From: Collinsella sp.
GTDB lineage: Bacteria; Actinomycetota; Coriobacteriia; Coriobacteriales; Coriobacteriaceae
Reading direction: 5' to 3'
Assembly (NCBI GenBank): GCA_019425005.1
Contig: JAHYYK010000013.1
Span: 1 to 46,980 of the forward strand
DNA: 46,980 nt
The notes below the pieces were generated by a model. That model made no database searches and was not told the DNA's origin. It worked only from the letters and a program-made list of their open reading frames with translations. A program made the position numbers and the translations under genes. Positions 24,789 to 32,199 of the stretch are shown here, in pieces (positions within the stretch are counted from its first letter, which is position 1; every line of letters starts with the position of its first letter).

Positions 24789-25495
24789 AAATCCTTGCCA
24801 TAGCCGATACCGAAGAGCGATGCCTGTGGGAGTGCTTTCGCAAGGAGCGCTTTGAGGGTGTCGACCTAATTTTGTCCGCTGGCGATTTGGACCCGGACTA
24901 TCTTGAGTTTTTGGTCACGGTCATCAACAAACCGCTCATCTACGTTCGCGGCAACCACGACGACCGCTACGCACGTCATGCACCGGGCGGATGTATCTGC
25001 GTGGAAGACAGCGTGTACACGTACCGGGGGATTCGCATTGCGGGCCTTGGCGGGTCCATGCGTTATCGCGACGGCGCCAACATGTACACCGAACGCGAGA
25101 TGTCCAAGCGCATGCGTAAGCTGTCGCGTAAGGTTAGGATGGTCGGCGGGTGCGACATTCTGCTTACCCATGCACCCGCCGCCGGTATGGGTGATCTGGA
25201 CGATCTGCCGCATCGAGGGTTTGAGTGCTTTAACACAGCGCTTGAGTCCTGGGGGGCCGACTACATGGTGCACGGGCATGTGCACCAATGCTATGGTCGC
25301 GACTTTCAGCGTGAGCGCCAGCATGCATGCGGGACAACAATCATCAACGCGTGCGGCTATACGCAGTTTGAGCTGGATGAAGCGCGCTACCCCATCCGTG
25401 GCTGGCAGGCAGCCTGGCTCAACTCGCAAACCATGCGCCGCGAGCTCAAACGCCACGAAGCAATCGAGTCTTCAACCGCCAGAACCCCCTGGTAA
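24785..25495 (+). CDS. calcineurin-like metallophosphoesterase
   Basis: Cytosolic binuclear-metal phosphoesterase of 236 residues. The five blocks are visible: a first aspartate in IADTEE (in place of the usual D-x-H), SAGDLD, RGNHDDR, LLTHAPAAG and HGHVHQ. The first block lacks the histidine of the DxH motif (TEE follows), which may alter metal-1 binding. Its ATG overlaps the stop of the ParB/BMP gene, so it is translationally coupled to it. The substrate, perhaps a nucleotide or cyclic nucleotide recognised by the partner, is not known. Confidence 0.85.
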   Translation: MKILAIADTEERCLWECFRKERFEGVDLILSAGDLDPDYLEFLVTVINKPLIYVRGNHDDRYARHAPGGCICVEDSVYTYRGIRIAGLGGSMRYRDGANMYTEREMSKRMRKLSRKVRMVGGCDILLTHAPAAGMGDLDDLPHRGFECFNTALESWGADYMVHGHVHQCYGRDFQRERQHACGTTIINACGYTQFELDEARYPIRGWQAAWLNSQTMRRELKRHEAIESSTARTPW

Positions 25496-25503
25496 CTGCC
25501 AAC

Positions 25504-25563
25504 AACCACCACGAAGGGGATAGGCACCTTTATGGTGGTTTTGCTGACTCGTCCGACCTGTCC
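25504..25563. repeat. GGGGACAGGCACC palindrome, copy 2 with conserved flank
   Basis: AACCACCACGAAGGGG...CACCTTTATGGTGGTTTT, with the core changed to GGGGATAGGCACC. The 21 bases after the right arm (25543-25563, beginning GCTGACTCGTCC) are identical to the flank of the copy at 27517, so the repeat unit is longer than the palindrome. Confidence 0.85.
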
Positions 25564-25609
25564 ATCACGGTGCTTGTGTAATTAACGAGAACACTCATTG
25601 TTTTGTAAG

Positions 25610-25637
25610 GACGGCGCTCACATGCCGTCTTTTTTTG
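25610..25637 (+). terminator. intrinsic terminator before the sigma factor gene
   Basis: GACGGC / GCCGTC stem with an eight-base loop and eight T residues, about 115 bases after the phosphoesterase stop. Confidence 0.85.
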
Positions 25638-25727
25638 TCAACTTATGCAGTCTCGACCGTGTTGTATGTAGAGGGACCTCGCGAGACGCCTTCCCTATAT
25701 CCACCACGACCAATTGGAGGTGACACT

Positions 25728-26288
25728 ATGCCTGCACGCCGTAACCGCAATAGCACGCTCCGATGCGATGCCGATCAGATCGAGCGGGAAGCAAAGCGCT
25801 TGGTCGACACGTATTCCGACCTCATCCTTCGATTGTGCTATTCGGCCCTTGGATCCGCTGACGACGCTCAAGACATCTGCCAGGACACGCTGATCAAGAT
25901 TCTCCAACGCACTCAACCGTTCGACTCGCTCGAACACGAACGTGCTTGGGTGATCCGAGTCGCACTGAACGCATGTCGCGATATCGGCCGTACGCACGCG
26001 AATCACCCGGTTGTCGACCTCGATTCGCTCCCCGATTTCTGCGCACCCGTAACACATACCGAGCAAGAATTCGCGCAACGCGACTGCGCCATTCTTTCCG
26101 CTGTCACGGCCCTGCCTCAAGCACAGCGCATCGCCATCTTTTTGCACTACTACGCAGGCATGAGCATCAGGGAAATCGCAGACGCCGTTCACGCGACGCC
26201 AGCTGCAACCGCCCAGCACCTTAGCCGCGGGCGTGCGTCACTTCGGCTTTCCTTGAAAGGAGACCACAATGACTACGAATTCGAATGA
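25728..26288 (+). CDS. RNA polymerase ECF-type sigma factor
   Basis: 186-residue sigma-70-family factor with regions 2 and 4 only. Region 2 has DLILRLCYSALGSADDAQDICQDTLIKI (core: ADDAQDICQDT) and ERAWVIRVALNACRD; region 4 has LPQAQRIAIFLHYYAGMSIREIADA followed by a helix-turn-helix ending in LSRGRASLR. TTGGAGG lies seven bases before the ATG; the frame that begins 31 codons earlier has no such site. The stop overlaps the anti-sigma gene by 20 bases. Target promoters and inducing stress are unknown. Confidence 0.9.
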   Translation: MPARRNRNSTLRCDADQIEREAKRLVDTYSDLILRLCYSALGSADDAQDICQDTLIKILQRTQPFDSLEHERAWVIRVALNACRDIGRTHANHPVVDLDSLPDFCAPVTHTEQEFAQRDCAILSAVTALPQAQRIAIFLHYYAGMSIREIADAVHATPAATAQHLSRGRASLRLSLKGDHNDYEFE

Positions 26289-27399
26289 CTATCGCCACGC
26301 CCTGGAGCACATTTCGTTTACCGATAATGCGAAGCAGCACATGGCAAACTCGATTGCTCAGTCCGTCGCCTCGAGCGATGCGGCGACCGCTCAAAGCAAC
26401 TTTAATGGCACGCGACGCAAGCCGCGCATCGCCCGCCATCCCGTAAGAACAGTCGCTCGCATTGCCGCTGTAACGGCAGTCCTCGCTATCGTCATTGGAG
26501 GCGCTGGCACGGCTATGGCAACAGGCGTCCTGCCGCTTCCTTCTGACATGCTTTCCGACATCTTTGACGGACCTGCTTCTCAAACCGAGATCATCGACCG
26601 TATTGGCCGGCCCGTCGGTGCTAGCTGCTCCAACAACGGAGTCACCGTGACCGCCGACGCCATCATGGGCGACAAGGATATGGTTACCATCGCCTATACG
26701 CTTACGTTCGACGATCCCGCTGCCCTGAAAAAGCTTTCCGAGCCGGGCGAGAACGGAACTATCGCCGGAAGTGTCGATGGAAACGTATACGTTGATGGCG
26801 AGCATGGCGGCCAAGGCCAATCATGGCTCATTGACAAGAACCCCAATGACTCCAGCATTCAATACTTTGCACAGTTCAGCGTTGAATCACCCGGCCTTAT
26901 GGGCAGGACCGTCCGCACGCATATCAACTCTCTCGTTGTGCCACGTGCTGGCAAAGAGCTTCCCGAGTATAAGAAAATACTTACGGGCCCATGGGATCTT
27001 AAGTTCCAGCTGAATTACGAAGATACATCCGTTACGATTCCCGCGCCCAAATCGGTCAACTTTAACGGCACCAAGGCGACGATTCAAGAGGCCACCGTAT
27101 CCTGCGTTGGCGTTTCAGTCCGCTACAACATAGATCGTTCCATCGAACACGACAACAACAGCGGCAAGATGTCTCAAAACATGGAGGAGTCTATGGATGC
27201 CGTTGGCAACATACCCCTCATCGTGACGTTCAAAGACGGTCATGTTGAGGACGCAACCAGCCACAGCGGCTATTTCGCAAATAAACTGGATAACGGCACC
27301 ACTGATGTCCACAAGACCTGGCCGTTCTCGCAAGTTTGTGACACAGACAAGATTGCAAGCGTACAAATTGGCGATACGGTCATTCCCATGAATTCGTAA
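26269..27399 (+). CDS. membrane-anchored anti-sigma factor, DUF4179-type
   Basis: 376 residues. The cytoplasmic N-terminus (about 1-60, ending in basic RRKPRIARH) is followed by one membrane segment at about 65-88 (VARIAAVTAVLAIVIGGAGT) and an extracellular domain of about 290 residues resembling DUF4179. The usual job is to hold the ECF sigma factor until an envelope signal arrives. GAAAGGAG stands six bases before the ATG, inside the sigma gene, so the pair is translationally coupled. I see no typical zinc-binding ZAS motif. Confidence 0.82.
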   Translation: MTTNSNDYRHALEHISFTDNAKQHMANSIAQSVASSDAATAQSNFNGTRRKPRIARHPVRTVARIAAVTAVLAIVIGGAGTAMATGVLPLPSDMLSDIFDGPASQTEIIDRIGRPVGASCSNNGVTVTADAIMGDKDMVTIAYTLTFDDPAALKKLSEPGENGTIAGSVDGNVYVDGEHGGQGQSWLIDKNPNDSSIQYFAQFSVESPGLMGRTVRTHINSLVVPRAGKELPEYKKILTGPWDLKFQLNYEDTSVTIPAPKSVNFNGTKATIQEATVSCVGVSVRYNIDRSIEHDNNSGKMSQNMEESMDAVGNIPLIVTFKDGHVEDATSHSGYFANKLDNGTTDVHKTWPFSQVCDTDKIASVQIGDTVIPMNS

Positions 27400-27516
27400 C
27401 GCTACGCGGCTCGTATATGCACCCGGTTCCGCACTTCGCGTCTAAAGATGCGCTGTCATCGAGCAGCGTGAGCGCAAGGCCGCCCGTATGGTCGGCTGGG
27501 AACACCTCGTTGCGCT
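27400..27516. other. gap after the anti-sigma gene
   Basis: No complete gene. Bases 27457-27519 read IEQRERKAARMVGWEHLVAL in one plus frame without start or ribosome binding site, perhaps the tail of a lost gene. Repeats fill the rest of the space up to 27750. Confidence 0.35.
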
Positions 27517-27579
27517 AAAAACCACCACGAAGGGGACCGGCACCTTTGTGGTGGTTTTGCTGACTCGTCCGACCTGTCC
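27517..27579. repeat. GGGGACAGGCACC palindrome, copy 3 with conserved flank
   Basis: AAAAACCACCACGAAGGGG...CACCTTTGTGGTGGTTTT (core GGGGACCGGCACC), followed by the same 21-base flank as copy 2 (27559-27579). Confidence 0.87.
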
Positions 27580-27589
27580 CAACGGTTTG

Positions 27590-27724
27590 TCTCAATCTGT
27601 AACAGGTAGGGCCCAAATAATCGGTTAGCTGTTACAGATCGAGACAGACCACGGATGCTCAGCCGAAAATCTCAATCTGTAACAGGTAGGAACGATTTTG
27701 CCCCTTAGATGTTACAGATTGAGA
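27590..27724. repeat. tandem 55-bp palindromes, 80-bp period (2 units)
   Basis: Units at 27590-27644 and 27670-27724. Each has arms TCTCAATCTGTAACA and TGTTACAGATYGAGA around a 25-base centre, and units are separated by a 25-base linker. The second unit has perfect 15-base arms; the first has one mismatch that is a G-U pair on the opposite strand. Same family as the array at 34208. Confidence 0.9.
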
Positions 27725-27750
27725 TATTTGACAGCTTGAATCGGCATCGC

Positions 27751-28385
27751 CTACAGCGCGGCGACGACCTTGTCGCCCATCGTCGTGGTGCCGAGGATCT
27801 TATCTGCCGGGGTGTTGACATCGGCGATGTCACGGGTGCGCCAGCCCTCGTCGAGCACGCGCGCCACGGCGCTCTCGATCCACGCGGCTTGCTCGCCCAT
27901 GTCGAGCGCGTAGGTCAGCAGCATCGCCACCAACAAGATTTGAGCCAGCGGATTGGCCACGCCGAGCCCCGCGATGTCAGGAGCGCTGCCAGCGCTCGGC
28001 CCAAACAGCGATACGCCATCATCCAGCGAGGCAGAGGCAAGCATACCGAGCGATCCGGTAATCTGAGCCGCCTCATCGGACAGGATGTCGCCGAACATGT
28101 TCTCCGTCACCACGACGTCAAAGTCTGCCGGTCGACTGATGAGCTGCATGGCGGCGTTGTCGACGAGCAGGTCCTCAAGCTCCACGTCGGAGTACTCCTC
28201 GTCTTGCACGCGATGCACGATCTCGCGCCACATGCGGCTCGTCTCCAGCACGTTGCGCTTATCAACGCTCGTCACCTTGCCGCGACGTTTGCGCGCCGCC
28301 TCAAATGCCTGGCGCGCAATGCGCTCAATCTCGTACTCGCGATACTCCATCACGTCGACCGCACGCTGACCGGCCGCACCCGCAG
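27751..28385 (-). pseudogene. leuB: 3-isopropylmalate dehydrogenase, C-terminal remnant
   Basis: The minus frame reads MEYREYEIERIARQAFEAAR, SVDKRNVLETSRMW, VVTENMFGDILSDEAAQITG and GSAPDIAGLGVANP, the C-terminal half of LeuB including its NAD-binding and metal-ligand region. About the first 150 residues, with the first part of the dehydrogenase fold, are missing. At 28385 or close to it the sequence switches to leuA in another frame. It cannot give a working enzyme. The remaining half keeps an open frame to its TAG stop, so the deletion may be fairly recent. Confidence 0.88.
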
Positions 28386-28957
28386 CGCCCGCGCAGGTCA
28401 CGGATGCGGGCGCCAAAGTCCCACGGCATGTTGTAGCCCATCGTATCGGGGATGTTCACGACCGTGGCACCGGCCTTTACGGCCGCCTCGATAATGCGCA
28501 CCAGAAACTCCTGATCGGAGCGGCCGGCATCCTCGGCATAAAACTCAACATCGTCAACGAACTTGCGAGCATGTTTGACGGCATGGATCGCTCACTCAAT
28601 TGCCCTTTCCTCAGTCATATGGAGCTTGTCGCGCAGGTGACTGGTGCTCACACCCAGCCCTGTATGGATACGGGGCCTCTGGGCCGTTTTGAGCGCCTCT
28701 GCAGCCACTTCGATATCCCTGTCGACAGCGCGCGTCAGGCCGCATACCGTGCATCGGTCGCCCGCAATCTTGCCAATCTCCTGTACGGAGCGAAAGTCAC
28801 CAGGACTCGAGATGGGAAAGCCCGCCTCGATAACGTCCACGTTCATGCGCACCAGCTGGCGGGCGATGAAGAGCTTTTCCTCGGTATTCATGCTGGCGCC
28901 CGGCGACTGCTCACCGTCGCACAGGGTGGCGTCAAAGATTGTGATTTTGCGGCTTAT
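28386..28957 (-). pseudogene. leuA: 2-isopropylmalate synthase, N-terminal remnant
   Basis: The minus frame reads SRKITIFDATLCDGEQSPGA, IEAGFPISSPGDF and VNIPDTMGYNMPWDFGARIRD, the N-terminal part of LeuA with its D and catalytic motifs. Three lesions are visible. The codon spaced correctly after AGGAGG is ATA (28957-28955), not ATG. An in-frame TGA stands at 28594-28592 where arginine is expected (ERAIHAVKHA context). The reading leaves leuA after RIRDL and joins leuB out of frame. The C-terminus of leuA, leuC, leuD and the start of leuB are absent, so leucine synthesis by this operon is lost. Confidence 0.88.
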
Positions 28958-29023
28958 ATGTTCCTCCTGATTGACCGTTTTATGACAGATGGCTTTCAGG
29001 AGAGAGAGAAGGCCTAGAGATAG

Positions 29024-29081
29024 AAAAATACCCGTGTCGCTCATCACGCCTGAAAGCGGCAGACGATAGCGCACCCGGGTA
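29024..29081 (-). terminator. leu attenuator terminator
   Basis: On the minus strand TACCCGGGTGCGCT pairs with AGCGACACGGGTA and is followed by TTTTT, between the leader peptide and leuA. This is the expected terminator of a leader-peptide attenuator. It still looks functional although the genes behind it are dead. Confidence 0.75.
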
Positions 29082-29110
29082 CAACAAATCGTTATAGCGA
29101 GATTACAACC

Positions 29111-29170
29111 CTAGCGCGCTATCCAATCTAGTAGCGCTATGCCTAGGAGCTGTTGCGTGTTCTTAAACAT
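29111..29170 (-). CDS. leuL: leu operon leader peptide
   Basis: A 19-residue peptide, MFKNTQQLLGIALLDWIAR, with GAAGGGAG eight bases before the ATG. Four leucines come as two adjacent pairs; three of the four codons are CTA, a codon rarely used in the surrounding high-GC genes. A terminator hairpin follows 30 bases later, then the leuA relic. This is the standard arrangement of leucine attenuation: ribosome stalling at Leu codons when leucine is scarce would favour read-through. With leuA-leuB destroyed the control element has nothing useful to control. Confidence 0.8.
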   Translation of the reverse strand: MFKNTQQLLGIALLDWIAR

Positions 29171-29226
29171 GTTGGGCTCCCTTCGGCCTCGGGTAGTACT
29201 ACATCGCGCTAAAGTACAACACAAGT

Positions 29227-29266
29227 AAAACCACCACAAGGGTGCCTGTCCCCTTCGTGGTGGTTT
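29227..29266. repeat. GGGGACAGGCACC palindrome, copy 4, core inverted
   Basis: AAAACCACCACAAGGGTGCCTGTCCCCTTCGTGGTGGTTT in outline: the arms are as in the other copies, but the core is GGTGCCTGTCCCC, the reverse complement of the usual core. CGTTGACTC follows, similar to the flank of copies 2 and 3. Confidence 0.85.
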
Positions 29267-29280
29267 CGTTGACTCAAAAG

Positions 29281-29322
29281 CAAGAGACCCGGTCCTGCAC
29301 GAGGCAGAACCGGGTCTCTTTA
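29281..29322 (-). terminator. intrinsic terminator of rplKA
   Basis: AAGAGACCCGGT(T)CTGC / GCAGGACCGGGTCTCTT stem 35 bases after the rplA stop, with T-rich sequence after it on the minus strand. It shows that rplA ends its operon here, apart from rplJ. Confidence 0.85.
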
Positions 29323-29356
29323 GCAATGCTTGCTTTGCTCAGGCAGTAACTGTTAG

Positions 29357-30064
29357 TTACTCAGCCAGGAAGTCGCGCTGGATAGCGGGATCGACCTTGA
29401 CGCCAGGGCCCATGGTGGAAGACACGGAGATGGACTTGACGTACTTGCCCTTAGCAGAAGAGGGCTTGACGCGCAGGATCTCGGTGTACAGGGCAGCGTA
29501 GTTCTCGACGAGCTGCTGCTCGGTGAAGGACTTCTTGCCCAGGGGCACGTGGCAGATGCCGTAGCGGTCGGCGCGATACTCAACGCGGCCGGCCTTGAGC
29601 TCGGAGACCATCTTGGCGACGTCCATGGTCACGGTGCCGAGCTTGGGGTTCGGCATGAGGCCACGGGGACCAAGGATCTTACCAATGCGGCCAACCTTGG
29701 CCATCATGTTCGGCGTAGCGATAGCGGCATCGAAGTTGATCTCGCCCTTCTGGATCTGGGCGACGAGCTCGTCGGAACCGATGATGTCGGCGCCGGCAGC
29801 CTCGGCCTCGCGGGCCTTCTCGCCCTCGGCGAAGACGGCAACACGAACGGTCTTGCCGGTGCCGTGGGGCAGGGAGATGGAACCACGGATGTTCTGGTCA
29901 GCCTTACGAGTATCGATGCCCAGACGGAAGTGGGCCTCGACGGTCTCGTCGAACTTGGCGGTGTCGAGCTCCTTAATGAGCTTGGCAGCCTGAAGGGGGG
30001 TGTAGAGCGTGGCGCGATCGATCTTCTCGGCAGCGGCGTTATAGCTCTTACCATGCTTAGCCAT
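29357..30064 (-). CDS. rplA: 50S ribosomal protein L1
   Basis: Large-subunit protein at the E-site stalk, also a translational repressor of the L11 operon in many bacteria. 235 residues: MAKHGKSYNAAAEKID, GTGKTVRVAVFAEGEKAREA, GPRGLMPNPKLGTVT and a C-terminal MGPGVKVDP. AGGAGG lies eight bases before this ATG; the ATG two codons upstream is only two bases from it and is rejected. It follows rplK by 117 bases, and a terminator follows, so rplJL is a separate unit. Confidence 0.97.
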   Translation of the reverse strand: MAKHGKSYNAAAEKIDRATLYTPLQAAKLIKELDTAKFDETVEAHFRLGIDTRKADQNIRGSISLPHGTGKTVRVAVFAEGEKAREAEAAGADIIGSDELVAQIQKGEINFDAAIATPNMMAKVGRIGKILGPRGLMPNPKLGTVTMDVAKMVSELKAGRVEYRADRYGICHVPLGKKSFTEQQLVENYAALYTEILRVKPSSAKGKYVKSISVSSTMGPGVKVDPAIQRDFLAE

Positions 30065-30181
30065 GTGCATTACCTCCTGTGGTTAAACGGGCGTGAGCCC
30101 TCCCACATCGTATCGTGTGCCCTATTGCACACATTTAACGGGCGCCCAGGTCGGAGCACCCGTCGTTACCATAAGAAATCG

Positions 30182-30610
30182 CTACTCAGCGATGGTGACG
30201 CCCATGGAACGGGCGGTACCGGCGATGATCTTCTTGGCGGCGTCAATGTCGTTGGCATTGAGGTCCGGCATCTTGATCTCGGCGATCTTGGTGAGCTGCT
30301 CCTGGGAGAGCTGACCAACCTTGTCGGCCTGGGGCTTAGCGGAACCAGACTTGAGGTTCAGCTCCTTCTTGATGAGGTGAGCCGCCGGCGGGGTCTTGGT
30401 GATGAAGGAGAAGGACTTGTCCTCGTAGACAGAGATCTCAACGGGGATGATGTCGCCCTTCTTGTCCTGCGTCTCGGCGTTAAAGGCCTGGCAGAACTGC
30501 ATGATGTTCACGCCAGCAGCGCCCAGAGCGGGGCCGACGGGAGGAGCGGGGTTAGCTGCACCAGCAGGAATCTGGAGCTTAATGACGTTGGCAACCTTCT
30601 TCTCAGCCAT
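30182..30610 (-). CDS. rplK: 50S ribosomal protein L11
   Basis: Part of the GTPase-associated centre, with the binding site for thiopeptides and for RelA-type activation. 142 residues: KLQIPAGAANPAPPVGPALG, GVNIMQFCQAFNA, then the C-terminal RNA-binding domain ending GTARSMGVTI. The start at MAEKKV has AAAGGA six bases upstream; the M two codons before it directly abuts that site. It lies between nusG and rplA in the conserved order. Confidence 0.97.
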   Translation of the reverse strand: MAEKKVANVIKLQIPAGAANPAPPVGPALGAAGVNIMQFCQAFNAETQDKKGDIIPVEISVYEDKSFSFITKTPPAAHLIKKELNLKSGSAKPQADKVGQLSQEQLTKIAEIKMPDLNANDIDAAKKIIAGTARSMGVTIAE

Positions 30611-30730
30611 GGTCATTCCTTTCGAATCACGAGTGTGAAGTACTTGCTATATCGTAAGCACGCACGTGTTAGAAGCACTCCTGAGATGAGCAGTCACAGA
30701 AGAAGCACGCTCGCGCGAACGGACGAAAAC

Positions 30731-31267
30731 TTAAGCGATGACAGCGACCTGGTTAAAGTCGAGCTCGACCGGCGTCTCGCGGCCAAAGATCATCAGCGTG
30801 ACCTTGAGCTTGCCAGCCTCGGTGTTAACCTCGGAGACCTTGCCATCAAAGTCGGTAAGCGGGCCATCGGTGACGCGGACGGACGTGCCGACCTGAATAT
30901 CAACCGAGGTGCGCTTGGGCGAATCGCCCTTACCGGGACGACGAGTCATCTTGTTGTACTCGTCGCGGGAAAGCGGAGCGGGCTTGCCGTTGCCGCCCAG
31001 GAAACCGGTGACGCCAGGCGTGTTACGAACGCACGTCCAAGCATCGTCATCCATCTCCATGCGGACCAGGACATAACCCGGGAAGATCTTGGAATCCTTG
31101 GTCTCACGCTTGCCACCCTCTTTAATCTCGGTGACGCGCTCCATAGGAATCTCGATATCAAAGATACGGTCCTGCATGCCCATAGTCTCGATGCGATGCT
31201 CGAGATCGGACTTAACGCGGTTCTCGTATCCAGAGTAAGTGTGAACGACGTACCAACGCTTAGACAT
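30731..31267 (-). CDS. nusG: transcription termination/antitermination protein NusG
   Basis: Binds RNA polymerase and couples it to Rho or to the ribosome. 178 residues: the NGN domain (KRWYVVHTYSGYENRVKSDL, IFPGYVLVRMEMDDDAW) and the C-terminal KOW domain (VGTSVRVTDGPLTDFDGKVSE). The linker GKGDSPKRTS is short and basic. It starts three bases after the secE stop codon, so both are translated from one message. Usual neighbours on both sides support the call. Confidence 0.97.
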   Translation of the reverse strand: MSKRWYVVHTYSGYENRVKSDLEHRIETMGMQDRIFDIEIPMERVTEIKEGGKRETKDSKIFPGYVLVRMEMDDDAWTCVRNTPGVTGFLGGNGKPAPLSRDEYNKMTRRPGKGDSPKRTSVDIQVGTSVRVTDGPLTDFDGKVSEVNTEAGKLKVTLMIFGRETPVELDFNQVAVIA

Positions 31268-31270
31268 GGT

Positions 31271-31609
31271 TTAGCCCCTCAATCCAGAGAACAGAGCAAG
31301 AGCCTCGCCAAAGCCAGCATCGAGCAGAGCGATGACGACGCCGACGACGATCAGAGAAGCGCAAACGACGACCGAGTAGTTCACGAGCTCCTTCTTATCG
31401 GGCCACGTGACACGCTTCATCTCGGACTTCACCGAAGCGAAATACTTCTTGGTGCGGGCGAAGAAACCAGGCTTCTCGTTCTTCTTAGACTTCGCAGCCT
31501 TCTCGCTCTTCTTGGCAACGGCCTTCTTGGCCTCAACCTTGGAGTTGGCGGCAGCGTTGTTGGCAGGCGCCTGCTGCTGTGCCTTCTTCTTGTTCTTCTT
31601 GTTGGCCAT
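31271..31609 (-). CDS. secE: preprotein translocase subunit SecE
   Basis: Small essential subunit that clamps SecY in the SecYEG channel. 112 residues: a long basic and Ala-rich N-terminal extension (about 50 residues, KKNKKKAQQQ at the start), then the SecE core KSEMKRVTWPDKKEL and one membrane segment (VVVCASLIVVGVVIALL). The single-segment form is typical of Gram-positive bacteria. It precedes nusG by three bases and follows tRNA-Trp and rpmG. Confidence 0.95.
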   Translation of the reverse strand: MANKKNKKKAQQQAPANNAAANSKVEAKKAVAKKSEKAAKSKKNEKPGFFARTKKYFASVKSEMKRVTWPDKKELVNYSVVVCASLIVVGVVIALLDAGFGEALALFSGLRG

Positions 31610-31685
31610 TTGGGTTACCTCCGCGCAATGCGCTTATACATGAGTAAACCGTAAGCCCCCAAGTGGGAGCTTACGGAATAATGAC

Positions 31686-31761
31686 TGGCACGCCAGGAAG
31701 GACTCGAACCCTCAACACTCGGTTTTGGAGACCGATGCTCTACCAATTGAACTACTGGCGT
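31686..31761 (-). tRNA. tRNA-Trp (CCA anticodon)
   Basis: Acceptor ACGCCAG / CTGGCGT, discriminator G, encoded CCA. D-loop TTCAATTGGTA, anticodon loop CTCCAAA with anticodon CCA, T-loop GTTCGAGTC. It sits between rpmG and secE, as in several other bacteria. Confidence 0.95.
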
Positions 31762-31774
31762 ATATGACTAGAGA

Positions 31775-31924
31775 CTAGCGAGTCTCTTTGTGCAGCGTGT
31801 GGTGACGGCACCAGGGGCAATACTTCTTGATCTCCATACGATCAGGCATGGTCGACTTGTTCTTGGTGGTCGTATAGTTGCGGCGCTTGCACTCAGTGCA
31901 CGCAAGAGTAACTAGAGTACGCAT
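31775..31924 (-). CDS. rpmG: 50S ribosomal protein L33
   Basis: Small zinc-ribbon ribosomal protein of 49 residues: MRTLVTLACTECKRRNYTTT, then KYCPWCRHHTLHKETR. The CTEC and CPWC pairs keep all four cysteines, so this is the zinc-binding (C+) form. The B. subtilis order rpmG-secE-nusG is conserved, with tRNA-Trp inserted. A strong promoter lies 45 bases upstream of the start. Confidence 0.95.
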   Translation of the reverse strand: MRTLVTLACTECKRRNYTTTKNKSTMPDRMEIKKYCPWCRHHTLHKETR

Positions 31925-31969
31925 GTATCCTGAACCTTTCATTTCCGCCCCGTACGGGCACGAGTTGTT

Positions 31970-31999
31970 ACTTTATCAGCTCCACGTAAGTGCTGTCAA
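31970..31999 (-). promoter_or_regulatory. promoter of rpmG-tRNA-Trp-secE-nusG
   Basis: Consensus TTGACA (31999-31994) and TAAAGT (31975-31970) with an 18-base spacer on the minus strand. The bases just upstream, GAGGTTTTCA, are the same as at the tRNA-Tyr promoter at 33797. Confidence 0.7.
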
Positions 32000-32138
32000 T
32001 GAAAACCTCGAGTCAATTGGTTCTCGGTGGATCCATTCATATTTGGAACACATCAATAAAGCCAGCGAGATCTAATCAACCCCAACGTCTTAGGGAAATA
32101 AACGCTCGATACGCTACGCAAGAGAGCGACGTGCGCAG

Positions 32139-32174
32139 AAAAGAACCCGGCACCCTAACAGTGCCGGGTTCTTT
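32139..32174 (-). terminator. intrinsic terminator of tuf
   Basis: AAAGAACCCGGCAC / GTGCCGGGTTCTTT stem with a seven-base loop and a T-rich 3' side on the minus strand, about 25 bases after the tuf stop. Confidence 0.88.
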
Positions 32175-32199
32175 AAGTCATCGGTATCAGAGAGCTAAT

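Noticed and set aside
29033..29074. Upstream ATG starts for leuA that would rescue translation
   Set aside because: They would read through the attenuator hairpin and lack a Shine-Dalgarno; the AGGAGG sits correctly for the mutated ATA codon.
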